A DNA stretch of 64,000 nt from an uncultured Pseudomonadota bacterium (GTDB lineage: Bacteria; Myxococcota_A; UBA796; GCA-2862545), in NCBI GenBank assembly GCA_913061235.1, contig CAJXTB010000013.1:1-64000 (forward strand). Direction: 5' to 3'. Every line of letters begins with the position of its first letter. Position 1 is the stretch's first letter. The position numbers were made by a program, and so were the translations under genes. This document shows, piece after piece, positions 48,876-56,958 of the stretch. The notes under the pieces are model-generated. The model saw nothing but the letters and a program-made list of their open reading frames with translations, searched no databases and was not told where the DNA came from.

Positions 48876-51835
48876 GTCGTCGCGTCCCCGAACACCTGCT
48901 GGTGCCAGCGACGAAAGTCTGGCATTAGCTCGGGTGCTCGCTGGGTGAGGAAGGCTTCGGTCGCCATGACGGCGGTCTGCTCAAGGGCTTGATGCACGCC
49001 GAAACCGGCACCTTGGGCGTGTGTGTCCCGCTCGACACCACCGAGCTCAGCGAGCACGAGTGGGTCGGTGATGGGGTGTACCTCTTCGTGTAGGACCTGC
49101 ATGAGCACATGCGCGAGGGGCTGCGCAAAAGACACAGCAACCACGCGTTCCTCTCCCACAGTGGTGGCCCGTCCGGCAGCACCCAGTGCGGGTGCGTCAA
49201 CGACCACCAGCGGGGGGGCGGCGCGGTTCTGCGCTTCCCATAGGCGGTCGCGTAGTCGGGCTAAGGGCTGCGCCAGCTGGCCACCGACGGCCACTGTGCG
49301 TTGGCTTAGCTCAGCTCTTGTCTGTGTCCACCAGTCGTCGAAGTCGTCGCGTTCGGCGTCTGCGGCGCGACTGACACACGCGATGAGGTGACGTCCGGCT
49401 TCATCCTGCAAGGACGCTGGAGGGCGCTCGGTCAACGCACTGAGCCAGCCGTCTACACCGGCATGGGCGAGGGCGTGTGCTTGCAGCGACAGACGTCCAG
49501 GAGCGGCTTGGTAGGCCAAACGTAGCGGCTCGACCCACTCTTTGCTGATGAGGGTCGCGTCGTGAACGCAGGCTGCGTCTTGGCCGAGGTCTAGGTGTGC
49601 CAGAAGACGGTAGGCGAAGGCGGGTGCCGGGCGTCGAGAGAAGCGGATGGGCTGCGACGGCTGTGGCACAGCAGAGACAGGCTTGCGAATCCAGCCGTAG
49701 GTTCCTGCCATGATGGGCACGGTGAACTTCGGGCCGCGGTGCGTCACAATTCCGTCTTGGGCGCTGTCGATGGTAAGCAGGCGGGATTGACGAAAGCGTG
49801 GGCCCACAAAGGTTATTGCGCGACCGTTTGGCCGAAGGGAGCGAGCGAGACCGCGAGGCACGTGCGGAAGGCAACCGCCGAGGAACAACGACTCGACCGG
49901 TTCGTCGGCGTCCATCATGGCGGACAGTGGAACGGCTTGAATGGTGATGGTTGGGTACGACTCAAGCTGTTTGGTGAGTCGGCCGACGTCGCACAGCTCC
50001 GGGCTTGTGCGAACGAGTACATCGACACTCGGGCCCACGATAGCGGCTAGTAGCGCAGGAATATAGCCGTTTACCGCACCCATCACACACACGAGACTTG
50101 ACGGTTCTAGGGCCTCGAGTGCGGTGGCTAAGGCGCTGATACTTAGGGCTGACGAAGGAATACCATCCGCTGGCGCGTCGAGTGGGCGGTCGACCAGCAT
50201 GGCTTCGGAAGCAGCCGGGGACATGAAGGTGGACGGGTCTACGGTCAACAGCGCTTCGACCAAGCTCTCTGTCCGCAGCACGCCACGGTCGAGTAAGCGT
50301 CGGACAGCGGCTTCGCGAATGCGCACGTTGGGGTCCTTTTGGTTCATTCCGAGAGGCACACGCACTTCAGGGCGCGCAGTTGCGACGGTCACCGCAGCCT
50401 GGGCACTTCGCAGTGTCGCGGCGCGCACTTCAGGGGAGAGGGCGTCGATCTGACCTTGCATGGACTGCTGGTAGACACGGTCGACGCTTCGGTTTTGTCC
50501 GGTGAAGCGCTGCTGGATTTCTTGGAGCAGCGGCCGGTAGTTGTCGTGCATAAAGGCCACGCGTTGCTCGAAACGCATGGTGTCGCTGGCGTCGAGGTGT
50601 TGGGCCAGGAAGCCATGGTCGTACCAAGCTCGCCACCAGTCCCTGTGGAAGAACTTGGCGCCGTACTTGGCTTCCCACTCGTCCATGGTCTCGTGGATGT
50701 AGCTGCCTGGGTACAGGCGGAACGGGTCAATGGACAAGAAGCCGCGTGTGTTGTCGGTGCGTCTGAACAGTCGCGTGACGAAGTCCAGGGTCTCGTTGGC
50801 CATCTGCGGCGTCTCACCTGGGTGTCCAACAATGACGTTGACGGCCCAGTTCAGACCATGTTCCTGTGACAGCGCGGACAGCTGCTCGACAGCGGCCAGG
50901 TATTTCTCGGGCTTGTTGCCCTTGTTCATGATGCGCAGCATGTCGGGGCTGCCGCTCTCCAGGCCAATGCCAATGCTGAAGCGGGCTCGGGCGAGCAGGG
51001 AGATGTCTTCTTCACCGAGGTCGTCGCTGCGAGTCAGCGTCCAGTATTGCCGGGGCAGCAAACCTTTTTCGATGATGCCCTCAAGGACCTCACGTCGCCA
51101 CCGCCGCTGAAAACCGAACAGGGGGTCGGCAATGTTGACCACCCACTGCGACAGATCTGTGAAGGTCGACAGGCGCTCTAGCTCCTCGACAGCGCGCTGT
51201 GGACTGTACGCACGCCACTCGTAGCCGGACTTGCTGCGCTCCATGCAGAAGGTGCATTTGTACGGGCACCCACGAGCCAGGTACACCTGGAGCTTTCGGC
51301 CGAGCTGCAGGGCGCGGGGCCAGTAGCGATTGAGCAATTCCCAGCGCATGGGGGGGAGGGCGTCGAGGTTTTTGACCTTGCCGGGGCCATGAATGCCGGG
51401 CTCGACCCGCCCGCCGCCGAGAAGGGTCATGACGATGTCGGTGAGCAGTTGTTCGGCTTCACCTTTCATCACAACGTCGAATGGAGACCCGTCAAAGAGC
51501 AGGTCTTCGGGAACGGCGCTTGCGTGGTACCCGCCAGTAACAATGGGTGTATCTGGGTACTTTTGACGCAAGAAGCGGGCAACGGCGAGTGACCGCATAC
51601 GGTCGAAGCTGGAGTAGGTGGACACGCCAATGACCAAGAAGGGACCGAGGTCATCCAGGGTACGCATGAGCGAAGCGTGGTCCCCACCTTCATAGTTGAG
51701 GTCCAGAATCTCTACACGAATTCCGGTGTGCGCTTGTACGTAGCCGCCGAGCGACACCAAGTGGGGCAGACCGAAGTCCATGTCTGTCCACTTGAGAATG
51801 CCCGGGGAGAGCAGGAGAACAGCAGGTTGGTTCAT
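48872..51835 (-). CDS. B12-binding-like/radical SAM/PCMT-like/HExxH fusion, candidate RiPP maturase
   Basis: 987 residues from the ATG at 51835 (overlap ATGA with the SPASM gene). Domain order by eye: B12-binding-like Rossmann domain at 1-140 without a DxHxxG motif, radical SAM at 180-400 with ARGCPYKCTFCMERS (Cys 190, 194, 197), then at about 505-720 a protein-L-isoaspartate O-methyltransferase-like domain (VRRLLDRGVL, EALLTVDPSTFM, SALSISALATALEAL, MGAVNGY in place of the usual GxGxG loop, GGCLPHVPRGLARSLRPNGR in 20 residues). The final 260 residues contain HEEVH (916-920), an HExxH zinc-peptidase motif. Immediately downstream of a SPASM gene and two repeat peptides. I know of no protein with this exact combination. 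Confidence 0.88.
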   Translation of the reverse strand: MNQPAVLLLSPGILKWTDMDFGLPHLVSLGGYVQAHTGIRVEILDLNYEGGDHASLMRTLDDLGPFLVIGVSTYSSFDRMRSLAVARFLRQKYPDTPIVTGGYHASAVPEDLLFDGSPFDVVMKGEAEQLLTDIVMTLLGGGRVEPGIHGPGKVKNLDALPPMRWELLNRYWPRALQLGRKLQVYLARGCPYKCTFCMERSKSGYEWRAYSPQRAVEELERLSTFTDLSQWVVNIADPLFGFQRRWRREVLEGIIEKGLLPRQYWTLTRSDDLGEEDISLLARARFSIGIGLESGSPDMLRIMNKGNKPEKYLAAVEQLSALSQEHGLNWAVNVIVGHPGETPQMANETLDFVTRLFRRTDNTRGFLSIDPFRLYPGSYIHETMDEWEAKYGAKFFHRDWWRAWYDHGFLAQHLDASDTMRFEQRVAFMHDNYRPLLQEIQQRFTGQNRSVDRVYQQSMQGQIDALSPEVRAATLRSAQAAVTVATARPEVRVPLGMNQKDPNVRIREAAVRRLLDRGVLRTESLVEALLTVDPSTFMSPAASEAMLVDRPLDAPADGIPSSALSISALATALEALEPSSLVCVMGAVNGYIPALLAAIVGPSVDVLVRTSPELCDVGRLTKQLESYPTITIQAVPLSAMMDADEPVESLFLGGCLPHVPRGLARSLRPNGRAITFVGPRFRQSRLLTIDSAQDGIVTHRGPKFTVPIMAGTYGWIRKPVSAVPQPSQPIRFSRRPAPAFAYRLLAHLDLGQDAACVHDATLISKEWVEPLRLAYQAAPGRLSLQAHALAHAGVDGWLSALTERPPASLQDEAGRHLIACVSRAADAERDDFDDWWTQTRAELSQRTVAVGGQLAQPLARLRDRLWEAQNRAAPPLVVVDAPALGAAGRATTVGEERVVAVSFAQPLAHVLMQVLHEEVHPITDPLVLAELGGVERDTHAQGAGFGVHQALEQTAVMATEAFLTQRAPELMPDFRRWHQQVFGDATT

Positions 51836-52986
51836 CGGGGTCCGTGGGATGTATCTGCGCCACGCTTCATCTTCGGCGGCGCTTTCTGGGTGACGTCGGC
51901 GGTCAGCGCTTCCAGACGGCTTGGGTCGCTGCCAAGCCACAGCAGGGGTTCAGGGTGTGTGTGACTGCCGAATGTGGCGAAGCCGGACTCTTTGCACCCG
52001 CCTTGGCAGCTCGTCTCGTACGCGCATCCTCGGCACATGTCGGGCACTGTGGCCTTGAACGTACGCGGGTAGGGATTGGCAAAGACCGTCTCCCAGTCGT
52101 CGTCCAAGAGATTGCCGAGCACGCCCGATGACAGGTTGCAGCTGCGCACGTTGCCTCGTGCATCAATGACGATGTTCGGCGAGTTGCTTCCGGTGCTGCA
52201 GAACCCGAAGCGCACCCATTCATACTTGTCGATATCCACCAAGCACGGGGGAATTGGCATGGCGGTGGCGACGGAGAGCCCCCATCCGGGTCCGCGCTTC
52301 TCAGCGAAGTCGAGGTCCGCTTCGATCTGGTCAATCGTTGGCATCAGACGCGCAATGTGGTGGATGGCGCGCCCGGTGGGCGACATGCGATTGTACGAGA
52401 TGCTGCGGATACCGAGGGCCGCGCACAGCTCCATGACTGGCTCGAACTGGTCCTCGTTCGCTTTCATGGCCACGTAGCAGCACTGAACGTGAACGCCGGC
52501 ATCTGCGAGGAACAGGGCGGAGCGCACGGTGTCGTCGAAGCACACTGCACCCTTGAGCGCATTGTGTTTGTCGCGGTCGCCAGCGAGCAGGGTGAGCTGC
52601 ACATGGCCAAGTCCCCATTTGGCGAACTTTTCAGCGACCTCCTGGGTGATGTGCGAGCCGTTGGTGATGAGCGTCACCGACGTTGCAATCGCACAGGCAT
52701 GCTCAATGATGTCCATCGCATCTTTGCGAATCATGGGCTCACCGCCGGTGATGGTGAGGTGCCATGCGCCCGACTGGTCGACAGCCTTGCTCATGAGCCC
52801 TTTGAAGTCGGGGGTCTCCAACGGACGACCGGTGGGGAAGGACGCGTTGGGGTCGCCTTCATCTGCGGTCCACACGTTGTAGCAGTGGCCACAGCGGTGG
52901 TCGCAGGCGTCGGTCAGCTCAAAGTCCAATCGTGGAATCTGGCTGTCGCTGTCGCGCTCGCGGTCGTCTTGAACATGTACCGACAT
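51832..52986 (-). CDS. Radical SAM/SPASM peptide-modifying enzyme
   Basis: 384 residues. The radical SAM cluster is CDHRCGHCYNVW (C-x3-C-x2-C) near residue 30, TITGGEPMIRKD is the GGE motif, and the C-terminus carries the SPASM auxiliary-cluster cysteines (CNLSSG, then CRGCAYETSCQGGC, with C-x2-C-x5-C-x3-C spacing). SPASM enzymes modify peptides, most often by thioether or C-C crosslinks. It follows the second precursor by three bases with AAGGA seven bases before the ATG, and overlaps the fusion enzyme gene. This strongly suggests it acts on the two precursor peptides. Confidence 0.93.
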   Translation of the reverse strand: MSVHVQDDRERDSDSQIPRLDFELTDACDHRCGHCYNVWTADEGDPNASFPTGRPLETPDFKGLMSKAVDQSGAWHLTITGGEPMIRKDAMDIIEHACAIATSVTLITNGSHITQEVAEKFAKWGLGHVQLTLLAGDRDKHNALKGAVCFDDTVRSALFLADAGVHVQCCYVAMKANEDQFEPVMELCAALGIRSISYNRMSPTGRAIHHIARLMPTIDQIEADLDFAEKRGPGWGLSVATAMPIPPCLVDIDKYEWVRFGFCSTGSNSPNIVIDARGNVRSCNLSSGVLGNLLDDDWETVFANPYPRTFKATVPDMCRGCAYETSCQGGCKESGFATFGSHTHPEPLLWLGSDPSRLEALTADVTQKAPPKMKRGADTSHGPR

Positions 52987-52989
52987 GGA

Positions 52990-53457
52990 CTAGTCCTTGT
53001 TGTCGCGCAGAAGTCTAGCGGCGACGTCTGCCGGGAGAATGCCTCGCTTGAGCACGGCCTGCTTGGCATTGTCTACGGTGTGGGGGGCGGACTTGTCGCC
53101 GGTCGATGGTGGGTCGGGCTGAGGCGACGGCGCGAGAGGGGCGATGCTCAAGCAGACGGTCATCTCTGGCTCGGGCTCCATTCGGGGGATGGGGACTGGC
53201 CGAACTGCCGGTTCACGCATGGGACTCAAGCACGGCCCCATACGTGGTTCTGGCATTGGACTCAAGCACGGTCCAACGTGTGGGGTCTCGTTCTTCTCTT
53301 GGTTGACTTTGGCGGAGGTGTCGCTGTCGTCATCTGGATGGGGCATCGGAACCATGCTTAGGCATGGGCCCAGCACCTCGATGGGGTTGCAGCCTACGCC
53401 AGCAGTACTCAGGCCCAGTGCAGCGAGAACGGAGAGTGGCAGGCGTGGCTTGGACAT
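52990..53457 (-). CDS. Candidate RiPP precursor A with four CLS units
   Basis: 155 residues; ATG at 53457 with GGAG five bases upstream. A conserved N-terminal segment (KPRLPLSVLAALGL) precedes a middle part with C-L-S units at Cys 32, 64, 76 and 102 (GPCLSMV, GPCLSPMPEP, GPCLSPMREP, TVCLSIA), separated by Pro/Glu/Met-rich spacers. A conserved C-terminal segment (VLKRGILPADVAARLL) closes it. An extra Cys is at 23. This is the make-up of a multi-core modified-peptide precursor, but the hydrophobic N-terminus also looks like a secretion signal, so a secreted Cys-repeat protein is the alternative. Same transcript as B and the two radical SAM genes. Confidence 0.75.
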   Translation of the reverse strand: MSKPRLPLSVLAALGLSTAGVGCNPIEVLGPCLSMVPMPHPDDDSDTSAKVNQEKNETPHVGPCLSPMPEPRMGPCLSPMREPAVRPVPIPRMEPEPEMTVCLSIAPLAPSPQPDPPSTGDKSAPHTVDNAKQAVLKRGILPADVAARLLRDNKD

Positions 53458-53529
53458 GACGACTCCAATGAGACGTCTTGAGTGTAGACGTTGGGCCCGT
53501 AAATAGGAATCAACGCCGAGATGAACACG

Positions 53530-53886
53530 CTATTTGGTGTCGCGCCGCTGACGCAGTAGGGCGGCGACGTCGTCTGGCAGTACGCCTCGGTCGAGCACGC
53601 GGTCTGCCGGCGTTCCGATAGTGTTGCCTTGGGCAGTTTCTTGTTCGGGGTATCGCGTGTCGATCGACTCGACTGCGAAGTCCAAGCAGGGACCGGTGTC
53701 TACCGGGGTGGTGTCGCTGTCCGAGTCAGAATCGCTGTCGGAGTCCGGGTCGGTGCCCTCGGGTCCGCTGTCGGTCTCGCCCACAACGTCGAGGCACGGA
53801 CCGAGTACGCAGCCGGGCTGTACAGCTGCAGCAGCGGTCAGACCCAAAGCTACAAGTACCGATTGTGGAAGTTTCTTCGGGTCCAT
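53530..53886 (-). CDS. Candidate RiPP precursor B with two CLD units
   Basis: 118 residues; ATG at 53886 with AGGAG five bases upstream. It shares with precursor A the N-terminal KLPQSVLVALGL and the C-terminal VLDRGVLPDDVAALL, and carries GPCLD at Cys 31 and Cys 67 with a (DS)n spacer between them, plus Cys 26. First gene of the operon after a clear promoter. The CLD/CLS units are the likely sites for modification, where Asp or Ser may be the target; the PCMT-like domain in the fusion enzyme would fit an Asp. Not seen before by me as a named family. Confidence 0.75.
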   Translation of the reverse strand: MDPKKLPQSVLVALGLTAAAAVQPGCVLGPCLDVVGETDSGPEGTDPDSDSDSDSDSDTTPVDTGPCLDFAVESIDTRYPEQETAQGNTIGTPADRVLDRGVLPDDVAALLRQRRDTK

Positions 53887-53895
53887 GTGCGCTCC

Positions 53896-53938
53896 TGTTG
53901 CCCCGCAACAGTGTAGCCGTCAGACTTACAATCGCCAA
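53896..53938 (-). promoter_or_regulatory. Sigma-70-like promoter of the RiPP-like operon with start-site hairpin
   Basis: On the minus strand TTGGCG (53938-53933), 17 bases and TACACT (53915-53910). Directly after the -10, TGTTGC/GCAACA with a 3-base loop (53896-53910) forms a hairpin that could be an operator or a leader stem. The ATG of precursor B is at 53886. Confidence 0.6.
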
Positions 53939-53964
53939 CAACGGAGTGTGCATGGGGAGTGCTG

Positions 53965-54702
53965 CTAGTCAGCCTTCGTGTCGCGCCGGGCCAGAAGGGC
54001 TTCGATGGAGGCCGTTACTTGCGCGTGAACGGCATCGATAGTGGCTTGATCGTCTGTTGCGCCCGCCGGAATTACAATGGGCGCACCGACATAGGTGGTG
54101 AGTCGGACCGGACGTGGGACGAGGGTGAGACCGATTCCGCGTGCCACAGGAACGGGAAACTTGAGCTTCTTGTACGCCAGCTTGGTGAGCCTGTTTTCGT
54201 AGACCGTGTACATGAAATCAGCCGACGGACATGCGACGGGAATGATGGGGGCGCCGGTCTGAATAGCAAGGCGCACAAAGCCTTTTCGCTTGTCCCACAG
54301 CACATGCTTTCGCTCGGTAGACGGGCGTAGGGCCTCCCGCATGCCGCCTGGAGCGACGGCGAGCAAGTGGCCTTCACCGAGCAGGGTGCGGCCGTTCTTG
54401 GGGGACGCTGGAAGGATGCCAGAGGACGACGCGAGACGGCGAACGCCGGGAAACGCGAACAGTTTGTCATCACCCAGCGCGGTGATGGTGCGTCCCGTCT
54501 CACGAATCAACGCGCTGCCGAAGAGGAAGGCGTCATACGTTGCCAAGCTGTGGTGGACCGCCAGCATGGCTGGGCCTTCTTTGGGGATGTTCTCAAGCCC
54601 GAGAACATCGTGCGCGTGGTATCGCCGGAGAACACCGAACAACGGACGGAGTGTCTGGAGCACCCGTTTGGACGGGCCGCGTTTGGGGAAGGAGCTGGAC
54701 AT
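53965..54702 (-). CDS. LPLAT (MGAT-like) acyltransferase
   Basis: 245 residues from the ATG at 54702; the ribosome binding site is weak and a longer frame to 54762 exists. The acyltransferase block I is VHHSLATYDAF (H-x5-D, as in MGAT-like and TMEM68-type members), with KLFAFPGVRR, VAPGGMREALRP and GAPIIPVACPSAD as blocks II-IV. It should acylate a lysophospholipid or diacylglycerol-type acceptor at the inner membrane. The gene is just upstream of, but separated by a promoter from, the RiPP-like operon. Related to lipid supply, probably not to it. Confidence 0.88.
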   Translation of the reverse strand: MSSSFPKRGPSKRVLQTLRPLFGVLRRYHAHDVLGLENIPKEGPAMLAVHHSLATYDAFLFGSALIRETGRTITALGDDKLFAFPGVRRLASSSGILPASPKNGRTLLGEGHLLAVAPGGMREALRPSTERKHVLWDKRKGFVRLAIQTGAPIIPVACPSADFMYTVYENRLTKLAYKKLKFPVPVARGIGLTLVPRPVRLTTYVGAPIVIPAGATDDQATIDAVHAQVTASIEALLARRDTKAD

Positions 54703-54760
54703 GCATACGACCTGTGAAGGAGGACAAGCTGTGAGGCCGGCGGTCCTGTATACTTTGCCC

Positions 54761-54832
54761 ATGTTGTCGACGGATGGGATTGGGTTGAATCAAGACGTGC
54801 AGCGACTCGTGTACGTGCGCGGTGTTCGGTGA
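54761..54832 (+). other. Possible coupled short upstream ORF
   Basis: ATG at 54761 opens a 23-codon frame whose TGA overlaps the GTG of the MBL gene. A TATACT (54749-54754) lies 7 bases before the ATG, so the transcript could start at or close to this ATG (leaderless). No -35 match seen. Could be a leader peptide or chance. Confidence 0.35.
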
Positions 54833-56136
54833 AGTGGACGTCGTTTGGGCATGCGATGTGGCTGGCCGAGGTCGGCGGAACGCGCGTGCTGACCGACCCG
54901 CTGCTCACAGGCACGTTTCATGATGGCGTGTTTCGCGTGCATCCTGCGCGAAGCATTGACCTAGCTGCGCTCCGACCTGACCTCATTGTGGTGTCGCACC
55001 GCCATCCGGACCATTTCGATGTGCCGTCCCTCAAGATGTTGGCGTGTAGCGACCCAACAACGCTGGTACTGACCGCAGATCCGTTTGTAGGTAAGACCTG
55101 TCAGGAGTTAGGATTCGAGCATGTCGGGGTGTTGAATCCGTGGGACAAAGTACCCCTAGAAGGCGCGACACTACTGACCACACCGTCGCTGTGCGACGTG
55201 GTGGAGTGGGGAATGGTGTTCGCGACGAATGACGGCACGGTGTGGAATCAAGTCGATACCGTGTTGCGGGATGGGCCTACGGTTCGCTCGGTGTGGGACC
55301 GCGTTTCGACTACGCTCGGATGCGCAAGTGAACCCTCCATGTTGATTGCCCAGTGGCAGCCGCTGCGCGAGATTGAGCCGCATGTCTATGGGCGCGTGGA
55401 CTTCCCAGTCACTGCCCTGGCCAAGGCCCTGGAGCGCTGCTCGGTTCTGGCCTCGGACCTGCTAGTGCTCGGGGCTTCCGGCCATCATCACATCGGCCCG
55501 GCATCGTGGCTGAATGCGCATGCGTACCCGGTGAGTGAAGCGCGCTTTGTGCGTGACTTGGCCCTGCGTTCCCCGTCTCTACGGTGCGATGTTGTGGTGC
55601 CGGGACGCACGTGGCACGTCGCGGGTGGTGCGGTGACGCGTGTCGGTGAGAACCATCCTGCGGTGTCTCTTCTGACCACTGCGGACGGTCGCGCCTGGCG
55701 ACCTGATGGGATTCCGCCGCTCGTGGGAACGGGCTCGGAAGACGACCGAGCGTTGGTGCATGCCTGGGTGGAACAGGTGCTGTCCACTGCACTTCAGCCG
55801 CGTCTGCAGAGTCATCGGACGGCGGTATTGCAGCTAGAAGTGGTGTGGCCAGAACACGCAGACACGTGGTCGTGGACGTCGGACAGTTCAGTCGCGACCC
55901 GGTCATCGGTCCCTGATTGGGACGTGCGAGAACGCGTGGCAGGTGGAGCTCTGGCGCGGGTGCTTCGCGGAGAGTCCCCCTGGGGAGCCGCCTTGTTGTC
56001 GGGACAGCTCCGGCGGGTGACGCGTCCGAGTGCGGACGGGACGTCGCCAACAGGTCGCAGCTTCTTCTTGTACGACGCGTTGTCCTACGACCGGTCTTTT
56101 GAGCGCTGGACGGCGCATCTCGTGGCACAGGGCTGA
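54829..56136 (+). CDS. Metallo-beta-lactamase-fold hydrolase (UlaG/CMAH-like)
   Basis: 435 residues from a GTG at 54829. The metal site SHRHPDHFD (HxHxDH) is at about residue 60, with VLTDPLLTG just before and GASGHHHIGP further on. The N-terminus (TSFGHAMWLAEVGGTRVLTDP, in two parts: TSFGHAMWL and GTRVLTDP) matches the UlaG/CMP-Neu5Ac hydroxylase-like branch. Residues beyond ~250 are a family-specific extension with no motif I know. It could hydrolyse a phosphoester or lactone. A 23-codon ORF from 54761 ends by overlapping its start (GTGA), which may couple translation. Confidence 0.82.
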   Translation: MKWTSFGHAMWLAEVGGTRVLTDPLLTGTFHDGVFRVHPARSIDLAALRPDLIVVSHRHPDHFDVPSLKMLACSDPTTLVLTADPFVGKTCQELGFEHVGVLNPWDKVPLEGATLLTTPSLCDVVEWGMVFATNDGTVWNQVDTVLRDGPTVRSVWDRVSTTLGCASEPSMLIAQWQPLREIEPHVYGRVDFPVTALAKALERCSVLASDLLVLGASGHHHIGPASWLNAHAYPVSEARFVRDLALRSPSLRCDVVVPGRTWHVAGGAVTRVGENHPAVSLLTTADGRAWRPDGIPPLVGTGSEDDRALVHAWVEQVLSTALQPRLQSHRTAVLQLEVVWPEHADTWSWTSDSSVATRSSVPDWDVRERVAGGALARVLRGESPWGAALLSGQLRRVTRPSADGTSPTGRSFFLYDALSYDRSFERWTAHLVAQG

Positions 56137-56139
56137 GGC

Positions 56140-56958
56140 CTATTCGACGGTGGTCTGTCCAGTCCAAACGGCACTTCCGCCGTCACCGTCTTCTACGATG
56201 ACGTACAGGTCAACAATGCCCGACTGGTCGGGTGCAAAGTAGACGAGGTCCGCGCGGCCTTCGAAGACGTCAAATAGCGGGGCTCCGAAGCCTCCGCCGG
56301 TTGTGAGGCCCACGGCTACGAGTGCGTCCGTGACGGTGTCGTCGACAATATCCAGCGGGAAATCCAACTCTTCTTCAGCCGTGACTGTCTCAGGAAGCGG
56401 TGCGGTGAGGGTGATGACTGGGTTCGCGTTGCGTTCGCTCTCGGGCCGGTTCGACAATCCAACGGAGCGGGTGGCGAGGGACACGCCGGTCAGGGGGAGA
56501 CCTTGCAGCAAGGTGACTGGGTTGCGAAGGGCATCTGGAAAGCCGCTGTCATCCGCCAGAGCGGCACGGGCGTCTTCGATGACGTCGCACAGACCGGGTT
56601 CACAGGCCAGAAGCCATACGATGCCGGAGATGACCGTGTCTTCAGGGAGCGGAACGATGGGCGTGCGGAGGGTTGCGGTGCCGGTGTTTCCGTCCATCTG
56701 TGGAACCGCTAGACGCTCGGCGAGCGGAAGGCGGTCTTCGGCGCAGCCGCCAGTGGTCGGCGTGCAGGCCCAGATGACGAGTTCCATGCCTGCTTCGAGG
56801 GGATCAACAACGGTTGCGGTGACGTCAACGCTCTCGCCTGGAGCAATCTCTGGGGGCTCGATGACAGCGCCAATCACGCGAAGCTCGTCGAGTAGGGTCT
56901 CGTCAGAGGGACCCATTCCACAAGCGGTCAGGAGGAGAAGGGGGGCTAGGATGCGCAT
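56140..56958 (-). CDS. Hypothetical lipoprotein, partner of the TonB-dependent receptor
   Basis: 272 residues from the ATG at 56958, overlapping the receptor's stop (TAATG); lipobox LLLTAC. Beta-rich, with a Cys pair in VIWACTPTTGGC and another in LLACEPGLC, and a possible Ig-like final third (TLTAPLPETVTAEEEL, YFAPDQSGIVDLYVIVEDGDGG in pieces). Co-translation with the receptor suggests a surface-exposed accessory protein that helps bind or deliver the substrate, like SusD-type partners, but it has no SusD motif. Confidence 0.82.
   Translation of the reverse strand: MRILAPLLLLTACGMGPSDETLLDELRVIGAVIEPPEIAPGESVDVTATVVDPLEAGMELVIWACTPTTGGCAEDRLPLAERLAVPQMDGNTGTATLRTPIVPLPEDTVISGIVWLLACEPGLCDVIEDARAALADDSGFPDALRNPVTLLQGLPLTGVSLATRSVGLSNRPESERNANPVITLTAPLPETVTAEEELDFPLDIVDDTVTDALVAVGLTTGGGFGAPLFDVFEGRADLVYFAPDQSGIVDLYVIVEDGDGGSAVWTGQTTVE

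Noticed and set aside
51832-56136. Acyltransferase and metallo-hydrolase as parts of the RiPP operon
   Set aside because: The acyltransferase lies upstream of the operon's own promoter and the hydrolase is divergent; no evidence links them beyond proximity.
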